Below, piece by piece: positions 17,681-24,885 of a stretch of DNA of 64,000 nt (position 1 is the first letter of the stretch; each line of letters opens with the position of its first letter). Made by a program: the position numbers and the translations under genes. Source of the DNA: Aestuariivivens marinum. Lineage in GTDB: Bacteria > Bacteroidota > Bacteroidia > Flavobacteriales > Flavobacteriaceae. The DNA lies in assembly GCF_022662175.1 (NCBI RefSeq), contig NZ_JAKMCR010000004.1:1-64000 (forward strand), written 5' to 3'. The notes beneath the pieces were generated by a model, which saw only the letters and a program-made list of their open reading frames with translations, had not been told where the DNA came from and made no database searches.

Positions 17681-18475
17681 ATGAATCGAATAAAAATTAT
17701 TTTTAAACTCCTATTTATTCTCAGTATAAGCATACATGCCCAAACCCAAATAGATTCATCTAAAGTAGTCAGGGTGTTAACGTTCAATATATATCATGGT
17801 GAAACGGTAAATGCCGAAAAACAATTTGATTTTGATTTATTGGCCAAAGTTATAAACGATGAACAACCAGATTTAGTAGCATTACAGGAGGTTGATTTTA
17901 AAACTAATCGTGTTCTGGGTGTCGATTTGGTCACCGAGTTAGGCTTACGCGCCAAGATGCAGGCCATTTTTGGTAAGGCTATGGCTTTTGATGGTGGTGA
18001 GTATGGTGAAGGTATTTTGTCAAAGTATTCATTTCTGTCAACTAAAAACCATGTCTTACCTGCTAGGGAGGGCAAGGAGCCTAGGGCTGCTTTAGAAGTA
18101 AATGTTGTCATTAAAAGTGGCGATACCATTAAGTTTGTGGGAACGCACCTAGACCATACTAAAGATGAAACCGATAGAATAAACCAAGCAAATACAATTA
18201 ACAAATTATTTGCAAAAGAGAATGTACCTATGATTATGGCAGGCGATTTAAATGCGAGGCCAGAGAGTGAAACCATGAAGATTCTTTTTAGTATCTGGAA
18301 ACCTTCATTGCCCGATTTTCAACCAACTATGCCTTCTGATACCCCAAGTGTAAAAATAGACTATGTGTTATATAAACCTGCGAATGCTTGGCGGGTTTTG
18401 GATACCAAAATTATCTGTAATGATAAAGCAACAGACCATTGTGCCGTTTTGAGCGTGCTGGAACTTCTAAATTAG
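17681..18475 (+). CDS. Secreted endonuclease/exonuclease/phosphatase-family hydrolase
   Basis: A 264-residue metal-dependent phosphodiesterase or phosphatase of the EEP (DNase I-like) fold with a signal peptide (MNRIKIIFKLLFILSISIHAQ). Catalytic motifs are in family order: VLTFNIYHG (Asn), LVALQEVD (metal-binding Glu), FVGTHLDH (His), MAGDLNARPES (Asp-x-Asn) and TDHCAVLSVLE (Asp-His). The family includes nucleases, sphingomyelinases and sugar or inositol phosphatases, so the substrate cannot be assigned. It is followed 6 bp later by a NUDIX gene. Export suggests scavenging of phosphoesters or extracellular DNA. Confidence 0.85.
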   Translation: MNRIKIIFKLLFILSISIHAQTQIDSSKVVRVLTFNIYHGETVNAEKQFDFDLLAKVINDEQPDLVALQEVDFKTNRVLGVDLVTELGLRAKMQAIFGKAMAFDGGEYGEGILSKYSFLSTKNHVLPAREGKEPRAALEVNVVIKSGDTIKFVGTHLDHTKDETDRINQANTINKLFAKENVPMIMAGDLNARPESETMKILFSIWKPSLPDFQPTMPSDTPSVKIDYVLYKPANAWRVLDTKIICNDKATDHCAVLSVLELLN

Positions 18476-18481
18476 TATGTT

Positions 18482-19033
18482 TTGGATGAATTAGTTGATA
18501 TACTTGATAGAGAGGGAAAAGCAACGGGAAAAACCTGTATGAAGTCTGAAGCACATGCCAAAGGCTATTGGCATGCGTGTATTAATGTTTGGCTTTATAC
18601 CAAACAAGGTGAGGTTGTAATACAAAAGCGGGCGGCTACCAAGAAGGAGTTTCCCAATACTTGGGATGTATCTGTAGCAGGCCATATTGGAGCGGGAGAA
18701 GATGTGTTAATAGCTGCCCAACGTGAAGTAGGAGAAGAGGTCGGTTTCCATATAACATCCAGTGATTTAACGTTTATAGGAAATTATGCCACAGATTTTA
18801 GACATCATAAAGATTATATAGATAGGGAATACCATTATATGTATTTGGCAGAGTTGACGGTTCCTATTGAAAAATTACAAATTCAGGTCGAAGAAGTTGC
18901 AGGAATCCAATTGATATTTATTTCAGAATTAATTAAAAAATTAGAATCTAAAACCGATTCATTTAGATTTGTTCCTTATGGTTTAGATTATTTTAAGCAA
19001 GTTTTTGCTTCAATTAATAAAAAAATGCAATAG
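18482..19033 (+). CDS. NUDIX hydrolase, isopentenyl-diphosphate-isomerase-like
   Basis: A 183-residue NUDIX-fold protein starting at TTG 18482, since the only nearby ATG is out of frame. The NUDIX box is AGHIGAGEDVLIAAQREVGEEVGF (described by ends; REVGEEVG is the metal-binding core). The N-terminus (MDELVDILDREGKATG) and the TWDVSVAGHI segment resemble the YfcD/Idi-like branch, whose members are often annotated as isopentenyl-diphosphate isomerase but usually lack proof of that activity. No signal peptide is seen. It lies 6 bp after the EEP gene and is probably co-transcribed with it. Confidence 0.82.
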   Translation: MDELVDILDREGKATGKTCMKSEAHAKGYWHACINVWLYTKQGEVVIQKRAATKKEFPNTWDVSVAGHIGAGEDVLIAAQREVGEEVGFHITSSDLTFIGNYATDFRHHKDYIDREYHYMYLAELTVPIEKLQIQVEEVAGIQLIFISELIKKLESKTDSFRFVPYGLDYFKQVFASINKKMQ

Positions 19034-19042
19034 TTGTTGATT

Positions 19043-19417
19043 TTATTTTCCAAGAATCATTTTAATGCCTACTAGAATAATAAAGACCCCAAAAATCTTT
19101 TTAAGAAAAGCTTGGTCTATTCTAAGTGCTAATTTTGAACCAAAATAACCACTAATCATAAATAAAACAGAAACAATTAAAGCCATTTTCCAATCTATTG
19201 CACCTGCTTTGTGATAATTTAAAACAGCTAAAAATGTAACAGGGGGAAGCATTACCGCTAGGCTAAGACCTTGTGCCATGTGTTGTGAAAATCCTAAAAA
19301 AAATACAAACATGGGAATCATAATCAGTCCGCCACCCACTCCTAGTAAGCCACTAAAAACACCAGTTAGAATACCTATAAGAATTAAAATAAGAACAGTT
19401 GTAAGCGTCATTTTCAT
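19043..19417 (-). CDS. TSUP-family permease (TauE/SafE), short form
   Basis: A membrane protein of about 124 residues with roughly four hydrophobic segments and the TSUP signature LTGVFSGLLGVGGGLIMIP. TSUP proteins move sulfite, sulfoacetate or other organosulfur anions. I prefer the start at 19417 (MKMTLTTVLIL) over an in-frame ATG at 19483, because it puts the first membrane segment at the N-terminus. At half the usual TSUP length it presumably works as a dimer. It converges with the NUDIX gene. The substrate is unknown. Confidence 0.8.
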   Translation of the reverse strand: MKMTLTTVLILILIGILTGVFSGLLGVGGGLIMIPMFVFFLGFSQHMAQGLSLAVMLPPVTFLAVLNYHKAGAIDWKMALIVSVLFMISGYFGSKLALRIDQAFLKKIFGVFIILVGIKMILGK

Positions 19418-19742
19418 GTGTTTTATTTTGATAGGCTTCAATTTATAAAAAATGATGTAATCTGTTATTAATAAAATGACCAAATATTAATTCATAAGGC
19501 TTTCTGAATGAATTGAGAAAAATAAGGTATTTATATGTTCATTTACTTGTAATGGTTTTATTCTAATCTAACCTTATTTTAACTATTATAAAGTTCAAAT
19601 AAGCACCCCTTAACCTCTTTTTTGTTACAGGCTATTAAGGTAACTATTCCAAGTTTTGTAATAAATATGTTATGAACATTATAGGTTTATCTTTTTATAA
19701 AGGCTTGAATAGCTGTTTTAATTGATTTCTATGTGCAAACAG
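19418..19742. other. Intergenic region, no gene seen
   Basis: About 325 bp between the TSUP permease and the small lipoprotein, both read leftward. There is no open frame, RNA gene or convincing promoter element that I can see. Confidence 0.45.
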
Positions 19743-20213
19743 TTATTCTATTCGTTTGTAGTTTTCAGCAAACATAGGGTTCCCTTGTTCATCCAGACTA
19801 ATTTGAGAAAATTTGTTTTCTTCTAAGATGAGTTTAAATGTAAACTCTTTATTTTCTTTTATAATATTATTCATGGCTTTCGAGCCATAATCTAGAACTT
19901 CGGTTAAAACACTATCATTTGCAGTGTAATCACCATATCCAAACCAATCTAAAGAATCTGAAACACGTAATCTGGACCACATGACTTTTGTAGGAGAGTA
20001 CATTTTAATTTGTTTAAGTGTATTTGAAGATTTAATTGTATCAATAGAGCCATCACTTCTGTAATTAAAGTAGCTAATCAACTCCCATGCGCCTTGCATG
20101 GAAAGGGTCTTTTCATTGGATATTTCAGAGTTATCATTTGTGGATTCTGTATTTGAATTCTCCTTACATGAAAACAGTAGCAAAATGAAGAGGATAAGAA
20201 AAAAATTTTTCAT
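19743..20213 (-). CDS. Small lipoprotein of unknown function
   Basis: A 156-residue protein with a clear lipoprotein signal (MKNFFLILFILLLFSCKEN) and a Ser/Asn/Glu-rich linker (20-35). A compact domain follows, beginning QGAWELISYFNY and ending GNPMFAENYKRIE. The W-E-L opening and alternating beta pattern resemble lipocalin-like or DUF4488-type small flavobacterial lipoproteins, but I do not recognise the family with confidence. It stands alone, divergent from trxB. Confidence 0.7.
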   Translation of the reverse strand: MKNFFLILFILLLFSCKENSNTESTNDNSEISNEKTLSMQGAWELISYFNYRSDGSIDTIKSSNTLKQIKMYSPTKVMWSRLRVSDSLDWFGYGDYTANDSVLTEVLDYGSKAMNNIIKENKEFTFKLILEENKFSQISLDEQGNPMFAENYKRIE

Positions 20214-20355
20214 AGTTGGTAAGATTAGAAGATATGTAGTTAGTACATCTACAAGTTACAAAAAATAACCCATAAATCTTAGAAGCCAATAAGAAACTAC
20301 TATAAGCAGATAAAAACTGTTGATAACTTATAAGTAAAGTTAAGGCCAAAAACTA

Positions 20356-20363
20356 TACTTTTG
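20356..20363 (+). promoter_or_regulatory. -7 promoter element for trxB
   Basis: TACTTTTG matches TAnnTTTG exactly, 22 bp before the trxB start codon. It is identical to the element found for phnA. Confidence 0.5.
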
Positions 20364-20385
20364 CTCAAATTAAATAAATTGAATT

Positions 20386-21366
20386 ATGGCTGATACAATA
20401 GAAAAGGTAAAATGTTTAATTATAGGTTCAGGGCCAGCAGGTTATACGGCAGCTATCTATGCTGCAAGGGCCAATATGAACCCTGTTTTATACCAAGGCA
20501 CACAACCAGGAGGGCAGTTGACAACGACCAATGAAGTAGAAAATTTTCCAGGGTATCCAGAGGGAGTAACAGGCCCGGAAATGATGATGCAACTACAGGC
20601 TCAGGCACAACGTTTTGAAACCGATATTCGTGATGGCTGGGTGACTAAAGTTGATTTTTCAGGAGGGGTCCATAAAGTGTGGGTGAATGACACAAAAGAA
20701 ATTCATTGTGATACGGTCATTATATCAACAGGGGCTTCAGCCAAGTATTTAGGATTGGAATCAGAACAGAAGTATCTAAAATTAGGAGGCGGTGTTTCGG
20801 CATGTGCGGTTTGTGATGGATTCTTTTATAGGAATCAGGAGGTCGTTATAGTTGGTGCTGGTGATAGTGCCTGTGAAGAAGCTCACTATTTATCCAAGTT
20901 ATGTACTAAAGTAACCATGTTGGTAAGACGTGATGAATTTAGGGCATCTAAAATTATGGCAGCCAGAGTTAAGAATACGCCAAACATAAATATATTGTTT
21001 AATACTGAGACCGATGAGGTATTGGGCGACGGGCAAGTGGTTACAGGTGTTAGGGTGTTCAATAATAAGACCAATGAAAAGCAAGAGATTCCGGCAACAG
21101 GATTCTTTGTAGCTATTGGACATAAGCCCAATACAGATATTTTTAAGGATTATTTGGAGTTGGATGACACGGGATATATCATCAACAAACCGGGAACCTC
21201 TAAAACGAACATAGAGGGCGTATTTGTATCGGGCGATGCAGCAGACCACGTTTACAGACAGGCTGTTACGGCTGCAGGAACTGGTTGTATGGCTGCTTTA
21301 GATGCAGAACGTTGGTTGGCGGCAAAGGATGCTTCATTTGAAGTTTCAACATCAACATATAACTAA
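20386..21366 (+). CDS. trxB: Thioredoxin reductase
   Basis: TrxB uses NADPH to reduce thioredoxin and so supplies electrons for disulfide reduction in the cytosol. The 326-residue protein has the FAD-binding GSGPAGYTAAIYAARA, the redox-active ACAVCDGFFY (C-x-x-C), the NADPH-binding VGAGDSACEEAHYLS with downstream VRRDEFRAS, and the C-terminal FAD motif GVFVSGDAADHVYRQAVTAAG. Length and motif order are standard. It stands alone, with its own promoter and a strong terminator. Confidence 0.97.
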   Translation: MADTIEKVKCLIIGSGPAGYTAAIYAARANMNPVLYQGTQPGGQLTTTNEVENFPGYPEGVTGPEMMMQLQAQAQRFETDIRDGWVTKVDFSGGVHKVWVNDTKEIHCDTVIISTGASAKYLGLESEQKYLKLGGGVSACAVCDGFFYRNQEVVIVGAGDSACEEAHYLSKLCTKVTMLVRRDEFRASKIMAARVKNTPNINILFNTETDEVLGDGQVVTGVRVFNNKTNEKQEIPATGFFVAIGHKPNTDIFKDYLELDDTGYIINKPGTSKTNIEGVFVSGDAADHVYRQAVTAAGTGCMAALDAERWLAAKDASFEVSTSTYN

Positions 21367-21392
21367 AAGCATTTTGATTTTTTATATATGGA

Positions 21393-21420
21393 CCAAAGCA
21401 TGAAAATGCTTTGGTTTTTT
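21393..21420 (+). terminator. Intrinsic terminator after trxB
   Basis: CCAAAGCAT, loop GAAA, ATGCTTTGG forms a perfect 9-bp stem followed by TTTTTT. It lies 26 bp after the trxB stop codon. Confidence 0.9.
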
Positions 21421-21469
21421 GTTTTGTAATTATATCAAAAAGTGTTTTCTTTGAAGCCCATAATTAAAT

Positions 21470-21548
<79 letters not shown>

Positions 21549-21698
21549 TTAAGGTTTTAAATAAAACCAAAAACACACAAAAAATAGCCAAACACTATAT
21601 AAATAAAAGGATTGGCTGTGTTTGATAAACAAACTCGTTTAGAACAAAAGTGAGTTAATAGGTGAGTGATTCGGTGAGCTCACCAAAACATAAGAATT

Positions 21699-21759
21699 TT
21701 TTGAAAGTGATTTGATTTTCGTGTTACGAGTCTATCGTTCGACCAAAACACTTTCAAAA
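21699..21759. repeat. Inverted repeat in front of the integrase remnant
   Basis: TTTTGAAAGTG at 21699-21709 and CACTTTCAAAA at 21749-21759 are perfect 11-bp inverted copies, 39 bp apart, with the right arm ending on the first base of the integrase start codon. It could be an integrase arm-binding or operator site. A long-loop RNA stem is also possible. Confidence 0.5.
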
Positions 21760-22196
21760 TGAAAACAAATTCCACCTTTGGCGTAATATTCTTTACGCGT
21801 CTCAATTCCAAAAAGACCGACCAAGCCCTAATCTTTGTTCGTATTACTGTTAATGGCAAGCGTTCCGAAATCAGTTTAAAAAGAAACGTATCCCAAAAGC
21901 TTTGGGATAAAAACAAGGGCAAGGTTAAAGGGAATTCTCATGAAGCACGTGCTTTAAACAATTACATTCAGCAAGTACAGAATAAGCTTTACGATAGTTA
22001 CGTGAAACTTCAAAATGAAGGCAAGCTAATTACGGTTTTTACGTTAAAATCACGTTATCTGGGTATGGATGAACAACACAAAACCCTTTTGCAATTAGTA
22101 AGTTATCATAACAAGACTATGAAAACGATACTTAAACCGGGAACACTCAAAATTTGCCAAAACTTAATTGCTTTAAAAACTCTGACTCGCTATTGA
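21759..22196 (+). pseudogene. Truncated tyrosine recombinase (N-terminal part only)
   Basis: The 145 residues match the start of Bacteroidota phage/ICE tyrosine recombinases: an arm-type DNA-binding domain (FGVIFFTRLNSKKTDQALIF to KRNVSQKLWDKNKGKVKG) and the beginning of the core-binding domain (LNNYIQQVQNKLYDSYVKL). The frame then ends at LKTLTRY. The whole catalytic domain, with its Arg-His-Arg-Tyr residues, is missing; full proteins have about 400 residues. It cannot be an active integrase. Its place just after tRNA-Pro marks the entry point of a former integrative element, and hipBA follows where the catalytic half should be. Confidence 0.85.
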
Positions 22197-22217
22197 ATGA
22201 AATAGTTTTAATTACAA

Positions 22218-22239
22218 AATGTTGTATATTATCAACATT
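22218..22239. promoter_or_regulatory. hipBA operator 1
   Basis: AATGTTG, 8-bp spacer, CAACATT is a perfect inverted repeat centred 43 bp before the hipB start. It shares the core TGTTG-N8-CAACA with operator 2. Confidence 0.65.
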
Positions 22240-22250
22240 AAACGTATTTT

Positions 22251-22268
22251 TGTTGAAAATAAGCAACA
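22251..22268. promoter_or_regulatory. hipBA operator 2
   Basis: TGTTG, 8-bp spacer, CAACA repeats the core of operator 1. The centres are 31 bp apart, three helical turns, and the site ends 3 bp before the hipB ATG. The E. coli HipB operator likewise consists of 5-bp inverted arms around an 8-bp spacer. Confidence 0.65.
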
Positions 22269-22271
22269 ATT

Positions 22272-22559
22272 ATGAAGACAAAGAAAAACATAATATTCCC
22301 GAAGCATATGGAAATTATGGAGCGCTTGGGTGAAAATATCAAGTTGGCACGCAAAAGAAGGAAATTGACAACTGTTCAAGTTTCAGAACGTGCAGATATA
22401 GATAGAACGACCTTGTATAAAATTGAAAAAGGTAACTCAAGTGTAACTATTGGGGCTTATTTCAATGTTTTACGTGTACTTGGGTTGCAAGATGATTTTC
22501 TAAAATTAGCAGCGGATGATGAATTTGGTAGAAAACTTCAAGATTTAGATCTAATTTAA
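22272..22559 (+). CDS. hipB: HipB-type antitoxin and repressor
   Basis: A 95-residue XRE-type helix-turn-helix protein (LGENIKLARKRRKLTTVQVS, then DRTTLYKIEKG as recognition region). It directly precedes hipA with 1 bp between stop and start. In known HipBA modules the antitoxin dimer binds operators upstream of its own gene and sequesters the HipA kinase. The two matched inverted repeats just upstream fit that role. It is carried in the remnant element beside tRNA-Pro. Confidence 0.9.
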   Translation: MKTKKNIIFPKHMEIMERLGENIKLARKRRKLTTVQVSERADIDRTTLYKIEKGNSSVTIGAYFNVLRVLGLQDDFLKLAADDEFGRKLQDLDLI

Positions 22560-22560
22560 A

Positions 22561-23811
22561 ATGGCAACTGGTAAACAAGACATATACATTTTTGCACATT
22601 GGAAAGGTTTGGAAGAACCGCAATTAATGGGAGTGCTTTCTGCATTGTATGCAAAAGGAAAGAAAGCATTCAGTTTTGAATATGATAAAGATTGGTTGAA
22701 ATCTAAAGAACAAATGCTATTGGATCCGGATATTCAATTCTATAGTGGCCCACAATACCCAAACAATAAAGAAAATTTTGGTGTTTTCTTGGATAGTATG
22801 CCTGATACTTGGGGACGCACACTTATGAAGCGTAGGGCGTCACAACAAGCAGCTGTAAATAATGAAAAGGCAAAAACACTATACGAAATTGATTATTTAT
22901 TAGGAGTTTATGACGAAAGTCGAATGGGAGCTTTGCGTTTTAAACTAGACCCAGAAGGACCATTTTTAGATGATAATGAACTAAATCCAACACCACCGTG
23001 GTCATCCATTAGAGAGTTGCAAGAAGCAGCAAAAAATTTTGAAATTGAAGAGGACAATGATGAAGTAAGAAAATGGTTAGCTGTTTTAATGGCACCGGGA
23101 TCCTCTTTGGGAGGGGCAAGACCGAAAGCTAATATATTAGATGAAAATAAGGAGTTATGGATTGCAAAGTTTCCTTCAAAAAACGATACCGTAGACAAAG
23201 CCGCGTGGGAATATCTGGCATATCAATTAGCAATAAAGGCAGGAATCCATATGGCGCCATCAAAAATTGAAAAGATTAGTGGTAGTTTCAATACATTTTT
23301 TACCAAAAGGTTTGATCGTGAAGAAGGATGTAGACTTCATTTTGCATCAGCCATGACTATGACAGGAAATAATGAAGATACCATAAGAGATAATCCAGTA
23401 AGTTATTTGGAGTTAGCTGAATTCATTCAAAACCATGGGGCTATGATTAACGATAATTTAGAGCAGTTGTGGCGTAGAATAGTATTCAATATAGCTATTT
23501 CAAATACTGACGACCATTTAAGAAACCATGGATTTATTTTAACCAATCAAGGTTGGGTATTATCGCCAGCCTATGATTTGAATCCATCCATAGATAAAGA
23601 TGGTTTGGCACTTAATATTGATATGGATAATAATGCACTTGACTATGATTTAGTAAAAAGTGTAGGTGAGTTTTTCCGTTTGGATGACAAGCAAATGGAT
23701 AAAATTATTCAAGAAGTATTGACTGTAGTAGCAACCTGGAAAGAGGTGGCAAAAGAAATTGGTATATCTAATAAAGAAAAGACTTTTATGTCAAAAGCAT
23801 TTAATGTTTAA
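22561..23811 (+). CDS. hipA: HipA-type serine/threonine kinase toxin
   Basis: A 416-residue HipA protein. The best-known members phosphorylate glutamyl-tRNA synthetase and stop translation, causing dormancy; targets differ among homologues. Visible parts are an N-terminal HipA_N-like region (to about 110), a glycine-rich nucleotide loop (APGSSLGGARPKA, about 178-190), the catalytic loop SNTDDHLRNHGF (Asp317, Asn322) and the metal-binding segment LSPAYDLNPS. All kinase motifs look intact, so the toxin is probably active although the surrounding element has decayed. Selection to keep hipB would then explain why the module survives. Confidence 0.9.
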   Translation: MATGKQDIYIFAHWKGLEEPQLMGVLSALYAKGKKAFSFEYDKDWLKSKEQMLLDPDIQFYSGPQYPNNKENFGVFLDSMPDTWGRTLMKRRASQQAAVNNEKAKTLYEIDYLLGVYDESRMGALRFKLDPEGPFLDDNELNPTPPWSSIRELQEAAKNFEIEEDNDEVRKWLAVLMAPGSSLGGARPKANILDENKELWIAKFPSKNDTVDKAAWEYLAYQLAIKAGIHMAPSKIEKISGSFNTFFTKRFDREEGCRLHFASAMTMTGNNEDTIRDNPVSYLELAEFIQNHGAMINDNLEQLWRRIVFNIAISNTDDHLRNHGFILTNQGWVLSPAYDLNPSIDKDGLALNIDMDNNALDYDLVKSVGEFFRLDDKQMDKIIQEVLTVVATWKEVAKEIGISNKEKTFMSKAFNV

Positions 23812-24066
23812 TGATGAAATGTAAAAGTAATCAAGTAAGATTTTAAACTAAAAGCAACCCTATTATGTTTGAAAATACATGGAGTATTAGTTAAGATAAT
23901 TCCCTACAAACCAAAACACAGTTTGTTGGAAAAGAAAAAATCCGTAACCTGTATTGAGAGAAGTTGAAATATCTTTTGGTTTGCAGAGTTTATCCCGTGC
24001 GAAGCTGATAAGCGTGTCAGCGCTCTTGTATTTTTTGGCTGCATACCTCACACAGCACATTGCATG

Positions 24067-24107
24067 TTTTGCTTAAAGATTTATTTTCAAAATTAGGTTA
24101 AGCAAAA
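24067..24107. repeat. Perfect 10-bp inverted repeat
   Basis: TTTTGCTTAA at 24067-24076 and TTAAGCAAAA at 24098-24107 are separated by 21 bp of A+T-rich sequence. It could form a stem-loop on either strand. The trailing A-run gives it terminator character on the minus strand only weakly, because of the long loop. Confidence 0.5.
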
Positions 24108-24140
24108 AATCAAAGAGCTATTTCTAACCCTCACACCAAA

Positions 24141-24175
24141 AACTACCCAAAGCTATGTTTACATAACGGGTAGTT
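24141..24175. repeat. Perfect 8-bp inverted repeat
   Basis: AACTACCC at 24141-24148 and GGGTAGTT at 24168-24175, 19-bp spacer. The G+C-rich arms stand out from local composition. Possible RNA hairpin or protein-binding site. Confidence 0.45.
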
Positions 24176-24426
24176 ATAGTAGCATTCATTTAGTTTCTGT
24201 ACTATAACGCCATTATGTAAAATATCCGCTCACCAGCCGCAAATTACGAACCGACATTGAAGTTTAGAACACACAAGATTGCCACTTTTCCCCACCACCC
24301 ATTTCAACTGTGTAGGTTACAGCAATTCTTAATATTTGCCTTGTGTCTGCGGTAGGATGCATTACATTCGCTCAATCCCTTGTCAGGGTATCGCTCTTTT
24401 CATTTACCCACCTCAACACCCGCTCA

Positions 24427-24456
24427 TAAAAAAAGAGCATTTTTTAGAAAATGCCC
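24427..24456 (-). terminator. Intrinsic terminator of the small membrane-protein genes
   Basis: On the minus strand GGGCATTTT, short loop, AAAATGCTC forms a stem with one G-T pair, followed by a run of seven T. It lies about 35 bp after the stop codon of the 62-residue gene. Confidence 0.7.
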
Positions 24457-24490
24457 TTTATTTATCTTTCCAATCACTTAACATTAATAA

Positions 24491-24679
24491 TTACTTCCAC
24501 CTACGAAACTTTGCCCCAAGAAAAGTGATTGTCTTTTTTAGGAGTAAGGAAACGAAGAAACTTACGATAGCACCAACCATGGCCAAAATTACGGTAGTAA
24601 TTAAATCCTCAACACCAATATTCATTATTGTTGAAAAGAAAGTACCACCAATAATGGCAGATTTGGTGTTATAGTCCAT
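24491..24679 (-). CDS. Small membrane protein of unknown function
   Basis: The chosen start (24679) gives 62 residues beginning MDYNTKSAIIGG. A longer frame exists to 24721, but this ATG overlaps the stop of the upstream gene by 11 bp, a normal coupled arrangement. One long hydrophobic stretch (LITTVILAMVGAIVSFFVSLLL) is followed by a basic tail (KKTITFLGAKFRRWK), so a single membrane pass with a charged C-terminus is predicted. A terminator follows, which supports a real gene. I do not recognise the family; small coupled membrane proteins of this kind are common in phages and mobile elements. Confidence 0.55.
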   Translation of the reverse strand: MDYNTKSAIIGGTFFSTIMNIGVEDLITTVILAMVGAIVSFFVSLLLKKTITFLGAKFRRWK

Positions 24680-24880
24680 CGTCAATCTCATCAGTTTCTG
24701 TGTTTTCATCATCAGCAACAACCGCTTGACTTACTGCATTGGCCACAGTTCCTGCAACGGTCATATAAGTAGCAATGGTTACCACAATGGCAGGCATCGA
24801 AATAGGTGCAGTTATGATAGTACCGCCTGCAGTAGCCAATGCAATACCAATATTTCGTAAAGTTTTGAAAAATTTTGATA
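24669..24880 (-). pseudogene. 5'-truncated gene for a hydrophobic small protein
   Basis: A frame without a standard start reads KFFKTLRNIGIALATAGG, then a long Ala/Thr/Val-rich stretch, and ends in an acidic tail (ADDENTETDEIDDGL). It closes with a stop at 24669-24671, overlapping the start of the 62-residue gene. The in-frame stop just upstream lies across the last codons of the GH141-GH29 gene. The 5' end with its start codon appears to have been lost exactly where the polysaccharide locus begins. A very short protein using a rare start codon cannot be excluded. Confidence 0.5.
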
Positions 24881-24885
24881 CTCTC

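Larger units (their letters stand above)
23812..24426. other. Non-coding remnant of the integrated element with hairpins
   Basis: About 600 bp with no convincing gene. Base composition is richer in C and G than the surrounding spacers. Two perfect inverted repeats are described separately (24067-24107 and 24141-24175), and a shorter GCTGA/TCAGC pair lies near 24010. This may be a former control or transfer region of the element; I cannot assign it. Confidence 0.5.

Noticed and set aside
17794-18276. Leftward 160-codon frame inside the EEP hydrolase gene
   Set aside because: The plus-strand frame carries a signal peptide and all EEP motifs; the antisense frame has none.
20899-21249. Leftward 116-codon frame inside trxB
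   Set aside because: Antisense shadow of a clearly real thioredoxin reductase with all motifs on the plus strand.
24336-24674. Rightward 112-codon open frame
   Set aside because: It is antisense to the 62-residue membrane-protein gene and its terminator, contains that terminator hairpin, and its translation has no domain-like pattern.
24500-24885. Right attachment site as a copy of the tRNA-Pro 3' end
   Set aside because: I looked for the T-arm and acceptor sequence near the right end of the remnant and found no copy.
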